NCBI GenBank assembly: GCA_023228325.1
Contig: JALOBK010000001.1
Span: 1,713,549-1,777,548 of the forward strand
DNA length: 64,000 nucleotides
Direction: 5' to 3'
Source of the DNA: a bacterium
GTDB taxonomy: Bacteria; Auribacterota; UBA6266
Program-made: the position numbers and the translations under genes
Shown: in pieces, positions 45,876-54,841 of the stretch
How the letters are laid out: the number at the start of each line of letters is the position of its first letter
Numbering within the stretch: position 1 is the stretch's first letter
The notes under the pieces: generated by a model
Database searches by the model: none
What the model was told of the DNA's origin: nothing
The model's input: the letters and a program-made list of their open reading frames with translations, nothing else

Positions 45876-47597
45876 ATGCGGTGGAGTAAAGCGTTAATTC
45901 CTACATTGAAAGAGTCCCCTTCGGATGCGGAGGTCATAAGCCATAAGTTGATGGTGCGTTCCGGGATGATAAGGAAAGTATCTCCCGGTATTTATAATTA
46001 TCTCCCCCTTTGCTTTCGTGTGATCGAGAAGGTGAAGAAGATAATAAAGGATGAGATGAATAAGGCCGGAGCCCAGGAATTACTTATGCCGGTCCTTTCT
46101 CCCGCTGAACTGTGGAAAGAGACTCTCAGGTGGGATGTTTACGGCAAAGAACTAATGCGGGTTGAAGACAGGCATAAAAAACAATATGCATTAGGCCCTA
46201 CACACGAAGAGGTTATAACTGATATTGCAAGAAAAGAATTAAAGTCATACAAACAGCTTCCTGCATGCTTATATCAGATTCAGACAAAGTTCAGGGATGA
46301 AATCAGGCCAAGATTCGGGGTAATGAGAAGCCGTGAATTCATTATGAAAGACGCTTACAGTTTTCACAGGACGGGGGAAGACCTTGATTCCTATTACAGC
46401 GTGATGTTTGAGGTCTATTCCAATATCTTTAAAAGATGCGGATTGAAATTCAGGGCGGTTATGGCTGATTCCGGAGCCATAGGGGGAGATGTAACCCATG
46501 AGTTCATGGTGCTTGCTTCTTCAGGAGAATCTCTTGTCTTGAGCTGCCCTGACGATAAATGCGGATACGCGGCAACCAGCGATACGGCGGAATCCATAAT
46601 ACAGGGCCTTGATGAAAAATCAAAACTGTCCGGAAATTTTACCGAAAAGCATACGCCCGGCAAAAAGACAGTGGAAGAAGTTTCGGGTTTCCTGAAAATA
46701 AAACCGTTTAATTTAATAAAGACTTTGATATATAAGACATCGAAAAAACCGGTTGCCGTGCTTATAAGAGGGGACAGGGAAGTAAATACGGCCAAACTGA
46801 AGAAGTTTCTCAGGGATGAATTCACGGAACTTGCGGATGACGCATTGACAGAAAAAATAACAGGGGCCGAGGTCGGGTTTGCGGGCCCGAAAAACTTGAA
46901 GGAAAATATAAAAATATTTGCGGATTTAAGCATTAAAAATACGGGCCCGGCTGTGATAGGAGCGAATAAAAAGGATACCCATTATTTAAATGCATTACCG
47001 GATCGGGATTACAGCGTTGACAAGTTTGTCAAAGTATCGATAGCCATGGCCGGGGATAAGTGCGTCAATTGCGGAAATCAGCTCAACGAGTTCAGGGGGA
47101 TAGAGGTCGGACAGATATTCAAGCTCGGCAAAAAATACAGCGATTCCATGAAGGCAAAGTATATTGAGGAAAACGGCAAAGAAAACACATATTGGATGGG
47201 TTGTTACGGTATAGGTGTTACAAGGACCATAGCCGCGGCGATTGAGCAGAATAACGATGATAACGGCATCATATGGCCCATTCAGATAGCGCCCTATCAG
47301 GTTATTTTGACAGGTCTGAATATGAAGGACAAGAATACGGTTGAAGTATGTGAAGACCTTTATAATGGACTTGTAAAAGAAGGTATTGAAGTCCTGTACG
47401 ATGACAGGGATCTGAGAGCGGGGTTTAAATTTAAGGATGCGGATTTAATAGGAATTCCGGTTAAAGCGGTTATAAGCGAGGCTAACCTTAAAAACGGCGA
47501 TATAGAGATACAGGACAGGATGACATCAAAAAAAGAAATATTCCCCCTGGGCCGGGCGGTATCCGCGATAAAAGAAAAGATCGGGCAAACCCGCTGA
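45876..47597 (+). CDS. proS: Prolyl-tRNA synthetase
   Basis: Class II synthetase of the bacterial type, about 573 residues. Catalytic motifs: SPGIYNYLPL, LGPTHEEVITDIA, FRDEIRPRFGVMRSREF; an inserted editing (YbaK-like) domain around 220-390; then GIGVTRTIAAAIEQ and the anticodon-binding domain. The ATG at 45876 follows GGGAGAG; the frame is open to 45819, but MRWSKALIPTLKE is the normal start. Its own promoter may lie in the repeat region. Confidence 0.95.
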   Translation: MRWSKALIPTLKESPSDAEVISHKLMVRSGMIRKVSPGIYNYLPLCFRVIEKVKKIIKDEMNKAGAQELLMPVLSPAELWKETLRWDVYGKELMRVEDRHKKQYALGPTHEEVITDIARKELKSYKQLPACLYQIQTKFRDEIRPRFGVMRSREFIMKDAYSFHRTGEDLDSYYSVMFEVYSNIFKRCGLKFRAVMADSGAIGGDVTHEFMVLASSGESLVLSCPDDKCGYAATSDTAESIIQGLDEKSKLSGNFTEKHTPGKKTVEEVSGFLKIKPFNLIKTLIYKTSKKPVAVLIRGDREVNTAKLKKFLRDEFTELADDALTEKITGAEVGFAGPKNLKENIKIFADLSIKNTGPAVIGANKKDTHYLNALPDRDYSVDKFVKVSIAMAGDKCVNCGNQLNEFRGIEVGQIFKLGKKYSDSMKAKYIEENGKENTYWMGCYGIGVTRTIAAAIEQNNDDNGIIWPIQIAPYQVILTGLNMKDKNTVEVCEDLYNGLVKEGIEVLYDDRDLRAGFKFKDADLIGIPVKAVISEANLKNGDIEIQDRMTSKKEIFPLGRAVSAIKEKIGQTR

Positions 47598-47614
47598 CAC
47601 CAATCTGTTTTTCC

Positions 47615-47643
47615 TTGACATTTGCCATGCCGTAAAATATACT
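47615..47643 (+). promoter_or_regulatory. Promoter of the nusA-infB cluster
   Basis: TTGACA (47615-47620), 17 nt, TATACT (47638-47643); one mismatch to the consensus. Confidence 0.82.
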
Positions 47644-47668
47644 TTTCGAACACAATAAGTAAAGTCCT

Positions 47669-47693
47669 AAGTGGGAATACACCCACTTTTTTT
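47669..47693 (+). terminator. Intrinsic terminator (attenuator) in the nusA leader
   Basis: Stem AAGTGGG / CCCACTT, loop AATACA, and a run of seven T, only ~20 nt after the expected transcription start and ~60 bp before nusA. Confidence 0.75.
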
Positions 47694-47755
47694 ATTGGGA
47701 TAATACCGCCGGGAAGGGATGTTTTTCCGGTGTGGTTAAGAGGAGATATATTTCT

Positions 47756-49003
47756 ATGAACGGAGATTTGCTGTCGGTGCTTGAATATTTAGAGCGCGAG
47801 AAAGGTATAAGCAGGGACACGCTTATTGCCGCTGTGGAAAGCTCTTTATTGTCAGCTGCCAGGAAAAGCAAAATTACCGAGAAAGAGCTTGAGATAAAAA
47901 TCGACCCGCAAACTGGCGAAATCAGGGCATTTGCCCTGCTGGAAGTCGTTAGTAAGGCGAAGGACCCTGCAAGCGAAATTTCCCTGTCCGAAGCGAAAAA
48001 AATAATAAAGAAGGTAAAAGTCGGAGAAAAAGTAAAGAGAGAGGTCACACAGAAGGGTTTCGGCAGGATTGCGGCGCAAACAGCCAAACAGGTTATAATC
48101 CAGAAAATCAAGGAAGCCGAACGCGAAAATGTTTTTAATGAATATAAAGACCGCGTGGGCGATATTGTGACGGGTTCCGTCAGAAGGTTTGACAGGAAAG
48201 ATATCATAGTTGATTTAATCAAAGCAGAGGCATTGCTTCCGTTCAAAGAGCAGTGCCATGGCGAAAGTTATAACATAGGCAACAGGATAAGGGCTTATAT
48301 TTATGATGTAAGGATGAGCGCGAGAGGGCCTGAAATACTTCTTTCAAGAGCGCATCCCAATTTTGTGAAAAAGTTGTTTGAACTGGAAGTCCCTGAGATT
48401 TCCGACGGAACAGTGCAGATAAAAGGAATAGCGAGAGAGCCCGGCTACAGAACTAAAGTAGCTGTCTATTCCAAAGATGAAAAAATAGATTGTGTGGGAG
48501 CCTGTGTCGGCTTAAGAGGTTCGCGGGTTAAAAATATTGTTGCGGAACTCGGTAACGAAAAGATCGATATAGTCCGTTGGAATGAAGAGATATCCGGATA
48601 TGTCAGGGAGGCGCTGAATCCCGCAAAATTGAAAAACGTTGAAATTAATGAAGGTCAGAAATTGATTACTGTGACAGTAGATGACGACCAGTTATCCCTT
48701 TCTATAGGGAAAAAGGGACAGAATGCCCGGCTTGCGGCAAAACTTCTGGGCTGGAAAATTGATATTAAGAAGTCATCCGATGTCAATGTTCAGGATAAGA
48801 TAGAGCATGCATGGCATGAGCTGGCTAAAATTAACGGCATAGATGAATCTGTCGCGAGAGCGCTTGTGGAAGCGGGTTATACCGATATTGAAGGGCTTGC
48901 TCTGGCGACATATGATGATTTGATGAAGATACCCGGTGTCGGCGAGAAAACAGCTGAAAAGATTATTAACGGTATAAAAGATATAAAAAAGGATAAGAGT
49001 TGA
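47756..49003 (+). CDS. nusA: Transcription elongation/termination factor NusA
   Basis: The 415 residues hold the N-terminal RNA-polymerase domain, S1 ([19 protein letters not shown]), two KH domains ([35 protein letters not shown]) and a C-terminal helix-hairpin-helix segment ([19 protein letters not shown]). Acts on pausing, termination and antitermination. ATG at 47756 follows AGAGGAG; the frame is open to 47732. Overlaps infB by 4 bp. The leader terminator could be an autoregulatory target. Confidence 0.95.
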   Translation: MNGDLLSVLEYLEREKGISRDTLIAAVESSLLSAARKSKITEKELEIKIDPQTGEIRAFALLEVVSKAKDPASEISLSEAKKIIKKVKVGEKVKREVTQKGFGRIAAQTAKQVIIQKIKEAERENVFNEYKDRVGDIVTGSVRRFDRKDIIVDLIKAEALLPFKEQCHGESYNIGNRIRAYIYDVRMSARGPEILLSRAHPNFVKKLFELEVPEISDGTVQIKGIAREPGYRTKVAVYSKDEKIDCVGACVGLRGSRVKNIVAELGNEKIDIVRWNEEISGYVREALNPAKLKNVEINEGQKLITVTVDDDQLSLSIGKKGQNARLAAKLLGWKIDIKKSSDVNVQDKIEHAWHELAKINGIDESVARALVEAGYTDIEGLALATYDDLMKIPGVGEKTAEKIINGIKDIKKDKS

Positions 49004-51111
49004 GAGTACACGAACTTGCTAAAGAGTTAAATTTAAACAGTAAAGATGTTATAAAAATCCTGAAGGATAATAAAATTACTGTTAAAGGCCATATGTCTTC
49101 GGTTTCCGACGAAGGCATAAAACTGGTTAAAGATTCTGCCGCCAAAACATCTGCAGGGACATCTTCCGCCAAAGCGACGCCGCAGAAAAAGAAACAGGCG
49201 CATTCCGGTGAAATATCTAAAAAGCCGGAAAAAAAGAAAGTAAAGGAAGTAAAGGAAGATGTCATAAGCGTCGAACCCGTTAAGGCCGCCGGGGCTGAAG
49301 AAAAAGAAAAGAAACCGTCAAAGGTCATTGAACTGGACCTTCCTGTATCCGTGAAGAGCCTTGCCCAGAAAATTAATGCCAAACCGAATGAACTGATAGC
49401 AAAATTAATGACAATGAGCATATTCGCGTCCCTTAACCAGATGCTTGACGCGGAAACCGCGGAAATTGTAGCCCGCGAATACGGGTATGACCTGTTAAAA
49501 AGAGAGGCAAAGAAAGTCGAGCCGGTTGAAATAGAAGAAGAGAAGAAAAGCCTGTTTGAGGAAGAATTACTTGAAAAGATAGAAGATAAGCCCGAAGACC
49601 TGAAACCGCGGCCGCCCATTGTTACTTTTTTGGGGCATGTTGACCATGGTAAAACCACTCTCCTTGATTATATAAGGAAGACTAAGGTAGTCTCAAAGGA
49701 ACACGGCGGGATAACACAGCATATAGGAGCATACAGAGTTAATTCATCCCATGGCTCTATCGCATTTTTAGACACTCCCGGACATGAAGCGTTCACCGCC
49801 ATGAGGGCCAGAGGCGCTAATGTAACTGATATAGCAGTGCTGATTATTGCGGCGGATGACGGAATTATGCCCCAGACGATCGAGGCTATAAATCATTCCA
49901 AAGCCGCGGGGGTCGCTATTATGGTTGCAATTACTAAAGTTGATAAGCCTACCGCAAATGTTGAACGGGTGAAAAGGCAGCTCGCGGAATTGAATCTGGT
50001 TCCGGAAGATTGGGGCGGCGAAATCATATGTTGTGAAGTTTCCGGTATTACAGGACAGGGGGTGGATCATCTTCTCGAGATGATTTCTCTTCAGGCTGAG
50101 ATCCTTGAACTTAAAGCGAATCCGAACCGCCCTGCGGAAGGGGCCGTTATTGAAGCTAAATTGACCCGTGACAGGGGACCCATAGTGGTAGGGCTGGTCA
50201 GAAAAGGGACTTTGAAAAAGGGAGATATTATTATCAGCGGTATGTATTTCGGCAAGGTAAAAGCCCTTATTGATGAATACGGTAAAAACCTTAACAGCGC
50301 GGGGCCTTCGGTTCCTGTTGAGATATTGGGATTGGCCGGAGTTCCTGAGGCAGGCTCCGAATTCCGTGTAGTTTCCGGCGAAAAAACAGCTAAGATTATC
50401 GCGGAGCACAGGCAGAGAAAATATAAAGACGAATTGCTGGATAAAAGACAGAAAGTTACCCTTGAAAACCTTTATGACCGTATTAAGGAGGGGAATTCAC
50501 GGGAGCTTCGCATAGTGCTGAAATGTGATGTCCAGGGTTCAATAGAAGCTATTCTTAAATCCATACAGGGCATAGATTCTAAAGAGGTTAATCTTAATAT
50601 AATCCACAGCGGACTCGGAGATATAAATGATTCTGATATAATGCTTGCCTCGGCTTCCAATGGTATAGTGATCGGTTTTCATGTGCGGATGTCGCCGGGC
50701 GTTAAAGACCTTGCCAAGACGCAGGGTGTGGAAATCCGGCATTACAAGATTATTTACGATTTGATAAATGAAATAAGGCTGGGGCTTGAGGGTTTATTGG
50801 AGCCCGAACAGAAAGAAGTAGTTACAGGACACGCTGAAGTAAGACAGGTTTTTAAAATTTCCAAGATCGGAAATATTGCGGGCTGTCATGTATTGGACGG
50901 TTATATAAACAGGAATTCCTTTGTCAGAGTCCAGCGCGGCGACGAAGCGATATTTGAGGGCAGGATTGATTCGCTTAAAAGATTTAAGGATGAGGTCAGG
51001 GAAGTTAAAACCGGTTTCGAATGCGGTATTTCTATCGGGGGTTTTAAAGATTTCTCGGAAGGTGATATTGTAGAATCTTATATAATTGAGAAAACAGTCA
51101 GGAAATTATAA
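49000..51111 (+). CDS. infB: Translation initiation factor IF-2
   Basis: The GTPase that places initiator tRNA on the ribosome; 703 residues. N-terminal IF2_N helices ([19 protein letters not shown]), charged linker, then G motifs [20 protein letters not shown] and TKVD, and domains II-IV. The start is TTG at 49000 overlapping the nusA stop (TTGA), with AAGGA upstream; no ATG fits the conserved N terminus. Confidence 0.96.
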   Translation: MRVHELAKELNLNSKDVIKILKDNKITVKGHMSSVSDEGIKLVKDSAAKTSAGTSSAKATPQKKKQAHSGEISKKPEKKKVKEVKEDVISVEPVKAAGAEEKEKKPSKVIELDLPVSVKSLAQKINAKPNELIAKLMTMSIFASLNQMLDAETAEIVAREYGYDLLKREAKKVEPVEIEEEKKSLFEEELLEKIEDKPEDLKPRPPIVTFLGHVDHGKTTLLDYIRKTKVVSKEHGGITQHIGAYRVNSSHGSIAFLDTPGHEAFTAMRARGANVTDIAVLIIAADDGIMPQTIEAINHSKAAGVAIMVAITKVDKPTANVERVKRQLAELNLVPEDWGGEIICCEVSGITGQGVDHLLEMISLQAEILELKANPNRPAEGAVIEAKLTRDRGPIVVGLVRKGTLKKGDIIISGMYFGKVKALIDEYGKNLNSAGPSVPVEILGLAGVPEAGSEFRVVSGEKTAKIIAEHRQRKYKDELLDKRQKVTLENLYDRIKEGNSRELRIVLKCDVQGSIEAILKSIQGIDSKEVNLNIIHSGLGDINDSDIMLASASNGIVIGFHVRMSPGVKDLAKTQGVEIRHYKIIYDLINEIRLGLEGLLEPEQKEVVTGHAEVRQVFKISKIGNIAGCHVLDGYINRNSFVRVQRGDEAIFEGRIDSLKRFKDEVREVKTGFECGISIGGFKDFSEGDIVESYIIEKTVRKL

Positions 51112-51149
51112 CGGTTTTCAGATCTGCTTGTGCCAGTCTCCAGCCTAAA

Positions 51150-51431
51150 ATGAAAATTGGGTTACTTCAGATAAAAATTGAGATTCCCTGGGCGCTATCC
51201 CTGAAAGACAAGAGAAGCGCCGTTAAGAGCCTTAAAGACAGGATATCCGGCAGGTTTAATGTGGCGGTTTCCGAAACAGGCGACATGGATTATAAGAATT
51301 CGGCGGAGCTTAGTGTGGTTACGGTGTCAAACGCGGCGGTTATGAATGATAAGATACTTGCTTCCGTGGTTAATTATGTTGAAACGGATAAAAATGTTGA
51401 ACTGGTTGATTACAGGACGGAACGGTTATAA
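51150..51431 (+). CDS. ylxP: DUF503 family protein (YlxP)
   Basis: A 93-residue protein with the DUF503 pattern: IPWALSLKDKRSAVKSLKDR, FNVAVSETGDMD and ELSVVTVSNA. Its function is poorly known; it commonly sits between infB and rbfA, as here, suggesting a link to ribosome biogenesis. The first ATG lacks a strong SD. Confidence 0.88.
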   Translation: MKIGLLQIKIEIPWALSLKDKRSAVKSLKDRISGRFNVAVSETGDMDYKNSAELSVVTVSNAAVMNDKILASVVNYVETDKNVELVDYRTERL

Positions 51432-51448
51432 CGGCGGAATAACAGAAA

Positions 51449-51796
51449 ATGTCAAATAGAATTCCCAGAGTCGCGCAGCAGATTAAACAGATAATATCAG
51501 AGATTGTTTTTAAACAGGTGAAAGATCCAAGGGTTGGTTTTGTGACCGTTTCGCGTGTTAAATTAAGCAATGATTTACGCGAGGCTCTTGTCTTTATAAG
51601 TGTGCTGGGTACGGAAAAGCAGAAACAGGATACAATGAAAGCATTGAAAAGGGCTACCGGGTTTATCCAGTATAATCTGGGCAGGGAAATGAGCCTGAAA
51701 TTCACGCCGCATATTAAATTTAAGTATGACTCTTCATTGGATCATGCTTTTCATATCGACGAAGTGATAAAAGAGATAAAGAAGGGTGAAATCTAA
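51449..51796 (+). CDS. rbfA: Ribosome-binding factor A
   Basis: A 115-residue KH-fold factor for 16S rRNA 5'-end maturation. Signatures: RVAQQIKQIISEIV, KDPRVGFVTVSRVKLSNDL and the LKFTPHIKFKYDSSLD end. Its stop overlaps nrnA by one base (TAATG). Confidence 0.94.
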   Translation: MSNRIPRVAQQIKQIISEIVFKQVKDPRVGFVTVSRVKLSNDLREALVFISVLGTEKQKQDTMKALKRATGFIQYNLGREMSLKFTPHIKFKYDSSLDHAFHIDEVIKEIKKGEI

Positions 51797-52785
51797 TGGA
51801 AATCAGCCATGAAATTTTAAAAGGCCTGAGAAGCATTATAAAGAAAAGCAAAAAAATTGCGGTGGTAACCCATATAAATCCGGACGGGGATGCCATAGGA
51901 TCAGCCCTTGCGATGGTTATCAGTTTACAGAAAATGGGCAAGGAAGCCGCGGGTTTTATACAGGATGCGGTTCCCGAAAATTATGCGTTTCTTCCAAAAT
52001 CGGGCGCTCTGAGGATTGTTGACTCCATACCCGGGGAATATGATGCGCTTATAAGCCTGGATGTCCCGGAACTGGACAGGCTTGGAAAGTTTGAAAAAGA
52101 CGTTTCAAAGTTTAAAAGCATAATTAATATCGATCATCATATATGTAACGCCAATTACGGATCGGTCAATGTATCGATTACCGCCGCTGCCGCTACCGCG
52201 GAACTCGTGTATGAACTGATAAAAAGGCTTCAGATAGAGATCGATTATGATATTGCCCTTTGTGTTTACACGGGAATAGTTACCGATACAGGCTCTTTCC
52301 AGTACAGGAATACAACTCCCGAAACACATAAAATAGTCGCTGAATTAATGGAAAAAGGCATAAAGCCTGAAAATGTCACCGAGGAAGTATACGAGGCAAA
52401 AAGCCTGTCAAAAGTCAAATTGCTCGGATTGGCGCTTGAAACGATGAGTTTCAGCGCCGATGGGCAGATAGGCTGGTTATGGGTCACCATAAAGATGAAG
52501 GATGAGATTGGTTCAACTCCTGAAGATACTGAAGGTTTTGTGGATTATGCGAGGTCCGTAAAGGGGGTTAAAGTGGCGATCTTTTTCGAGGAGCTTGCCG
52601 GTAATAAAGTTAAAATCAGCCTCAGGTCAAAGATACAGCACGTTGACGTGAATAAAATCGCGCATAAATTCGGCGGCGGCGGCCATCCGTCAGCCGCGGG
52701 GACGGTTGTTTCGGGGACCCCCAACGAAGTTGAAGAAATGCTGCTGAAGGTGATTAAAATCGAATTTGAAAAAAGCGAGAATTAA
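51796..52785 (+). CDS. nrnA: DHH-family oligoribonuclease/pAp phosphatase
   Basis: A 329-residue DHH-DHHA1 phosphoesterase degrading short RNAs and 3'-phosphoadenosine 5'-phosphate. Metal motifs: HINPDGDAIGSALAM, SLDVPELDRLG, NIDHHICNANYG; the C-terminal substrate motif GGGGHPSAAGT. It lies in the usual rbfA-nrnA-truB order. Confidence 0.94.
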   Translation: MEISHEILKGLRSIIKKSKKIAVVTHINPDGDAIGSALAMVISLQKMGKEAAGFIQDAVPENYAFLPKSGALRIVDSIPGEYDALISLDVPELDRLGKFEKDVSKFKSIINIDHHICNANYGSVNVSITAAAATAELVYELIKRLQIEIDYDIALCVYTGIVTDTGSFQYRNTTPETHKIVAELMEKGIKPENVTEEVYEAKSLSKVKLLGLALETMSFSADGQIGWLWVTIKMKDEIGSTPEDTEGFVDYARSVKGVKVAIFFEELAGNKVKISLRSKIQHVDVNKIAHKFGGGGHPSAAGTVVSGTPNEVEEMLLKVIKIEFEKSEN

Positions 52786-53502
52786 TTGAACGGAATTTTG
52801 ATTATCAATAAGCCCGCCGGCCCGACATCCCATGATATTGTTTCCGCCGTACGGAAAAAACTGGATTTAAAGAAAGTGGGGCATGCGGGAACCCTGGACC
52901 CTATGGCGCGCGGCGTATTGATAGTATTGGTCGGCAAAGCGACAAAATTGTCTTCCGTGTTTCTTTCCTCGGATAAAACTTACATAGCTAAAATAAGGCT
53001 TGGGACGTTAACGGATACATTTGATCTGGCCGGAACAGTTAAATCTGTTTGCGATGTCCCCGATCTTACCGAAAAGCATATCGATGATGTCCTGGCCGGG
53101 TTTGAAGGAGAAATTTTTCAACTGCCGCCGATGTATTCGGCAAAGAAAGTAAAAGGCAGAAAACTGTATGAAATGGCGAGGAAAGGGATTGAAGTGGAAA
53201 GAAATCCCGAAAAGGTTAGAATTTATGAAATAAAGAGGCTGGATTATCTGAAACCCGACCTTACGATAAAGGTTTCTTGCTCAAAGGGGACATATATAAG
53301 GGCTTTAGCGTATGACATCGGCAGGGTTTTCGGCTGTAATGCGTGTATCGCGGATTTGCAGAGGGTGAAAAGCGGGAAATTTTCCATTAATGAGGCGATT
53401 CCATTTGAGAAATTCAAATTGATGGACAGGACAGAGATTGAAGGGTCAAAATATTTTTTGAGTAAGAATAATGAAAATTTTGAAAACATTAAAAAAAGTT
53501 AA
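52786..53502 (+). CDS. truB: tRNA pseudouridine(55) synthase
   Basis: Makes pseudouridine 55 in the T loop of tRNAs. 238 residues; catalytic Asp in HAGTLDPMARGVL, plus YIAKIRLGTLTDTFD, PPMYSAKKVKGRKLYE and CSKGTYIRALAYDIG. The start is TTG right after the nrnA stop, as GILIINKPAGPTSHD is the conserved N terminus and no ATG is suitable. It overlaps ribF by 32 bp. Confidence 0.94.
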   Translation: MNGILIINKPAGPTSHDIVSAVRKKLDLKKVGHAGTLDPMARGVLIVLVGKATKLSSVFLSSDKTYIAKIRLGTLTDTFDLAGTVKSVCDVPDLTEKHIDDVLAGFEGEIFQLPPMYSAKKVKGRKLYEMARKGIEVERNPEKVRIYEIKRLDYLKPDLTIKVSCSKGTYIRALAYDIGRVFGCNACIADLQRVKSGKFSINEAIPFEKFKLMDRTEIEGSKYFLSKNNENFENIKKS

Positions 53503-54400
53503 ATTCCATAAGGCCACAGCCCTGACACTGGGGTTTTTTGACGGTGTTCATAAAGGCCACAGGATGATTATATCCGGAACAGTCGAATACGCCAGAAAAC
53601 ACGGACTTGTTTCCGTGGTTTATACTTTCCTGCCGTCAAAAACATGGAAATGCCCTTTTGCCAGGAAAGGGCCTTTGCTTACCTCCGTTGACCACAGGCT
53701 TAAGCTTATAGAAGATATAGGCGTCGATTATTGTTATCTGCAGGATTTCACAAAGGTTTTTGCCTCTATAAGCGCTGCTGATTTTCTGGATAAAGTGTTA
53801 TTCCCGAAATTCAGGCCGGAGTATATCTGTATCGGTTCAAATTTCCGTTTTGGAAAGAATCAGAAAGGCACCGCGATGATGATGCGGCAAACGGCCGCAA
53901 AGAAGGGAATCAGGTTAAAAATAGAGAAACCGCTCCGTTTAGACGGCAGAAATGTAAGCAGCAGCAGAATAAGAATTCTGGTTGAGTCCGGCAGGATAGA
54001 AGAAGCTTCAGAATATCTGGGGAGGCCTTATTCCGTCCTTGGGACAGTTATCAGCGGCAAAGGACTGGGCCGCAGGATTGGTTTTCCTACGGCTAACCTG
54101 GATCCTCACAATGAAGCGATTCCGCCTCTCGGCGTTTATGCGACCAGGACAAGAATAAACGGGAAAATATTTGATTCGGTTACTAATATAGGCAAATTTA
54201 AATATAACAGGATAATAGAAGCTCATATCTTTGATTTCAGGAAAAATATTACAGGAAAAGACATCGAAGTCCTGTTTTTTAAGAAGTTAAGGCCTGAAAT
54301 GAGATTTTCATCATCGGATACGCTGTCGGCGCAGATCAGGAAGGATTGTTATAAAGCGCGTAACCTGTTGCGGTCGAAAGAATTATCTTATAAAAAATAA
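53471..54400 (+). CDS. ribF: Bifunctional riboflavin kinase/FAD synthetase
   Basis: Converts riboflavin to FMN and FAD; 309 residues. N-terminal nucleotidyltransferase domain (LGFFDGVHKGHRMI, IGSNFRFGKNQKG, SSSRIR) and C-terminal flavokinase domain (GKGLGRRIGFPTANLD, YATRTRING, EAHIFDF). The ATG at 53471 lies inside truB, giving a 32 bp overlap; this start is supported by the short leader to the first conserved block. Confidence 0.95.
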   Translation: MKILKTLKKVKFHKATALTLGFFDGVHKGHRMIISGTVEYARKHGLVSVVYTFLPSKTWKCPFARKGPLLTSVDHRLKLIEDIGVDYCYLQDFTKVFASISAADFLDKVLFPKFRPEYICIGSNFRFGKNQKGTAMMMRQTAAKKGIRLKIEKPLRLDGRNVSSSRIRILVESGRIEEASEYLGRPYSVLGTVISGKGLGRRIGFPTANLDPHNEAIPPLGVYATRTRINGKIFDSVTNIGKFKYNRIIEAHIFDFRKNITGKDIEVLFFKKLRPEMRFSSSDTLSAQIRKDCYKARNLLRSKELSYKK

Positions 54401-54425
54401 GAATTGGCATAAAATCCTTTACATT

Positions 54426-54434
54426 TGATATAAT
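54426..54434 (+). promoter_or_regulatory. Extended -10 promoter of rpsO-pnp
   Basis: TGA-TATAAT (TATAAT at 54429-54434), an extended -10. TTGGCA 19 nt upstream (54404-54409) is a weak, distant -35. The ~115 nt leader may host S15 autoregulation; no specific structure was established. Confidence 0.6.
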
Positions 54435-54549
54435 ACTTTGGTATCGTTGTATCTTTTATGGAGTTTAATATAAAAAATAACCTGGATTTTGCCGGCTGTC
54501 TACCCATACCGCCGCGCAAGTTCTTTGGCGTTTAAAAAAGGAGGAATAG

Positions 54550-54819
54550 ATGGGGAACAAAGTAGTGAAAAAGAAAAAAATAATAGCGGATTTCAGGAGA
54601 AGCGACAAAGATACAGGTTCTGCGGAAGTGCAGATTGCCCTTATCACGGAAAGGATCAATGAACTGACAGAACATTTAAGGATTCATAAGAAAGACCATA
54701 ACAGCAGAAGAGGCTTGTTGAAATTAGTGGGGCAGAGAAGGAGTCTTCTTGATTATCTATTGTCAAAAAATCCTTCAAAATATAAAGATTTAATTTCTAA
54801 ACTGAATCTGCGCAAATAA
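54550..54819 (+). CDS. rpsO: 30S ribosomal protein S15
   Basis: An 89-residue 16S rRNA-binding protein with the S15 blocks [36 protein letters not shown] and [15 protein letters not shown] precedes the ATG. Followed by pnp, the classical pair. Confidence 0.97.
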   Translation: MGNKVVKKKKIIADFRRSDKDTGSAEVQIALITERINELTEHLRIHKKDHNSRRGLLKLVGQRRSLLDYLLSKNPSKYKDLISKLNLRK

Positions 54820-54841
54820 AATTCCGGAGGATTATTTATTT

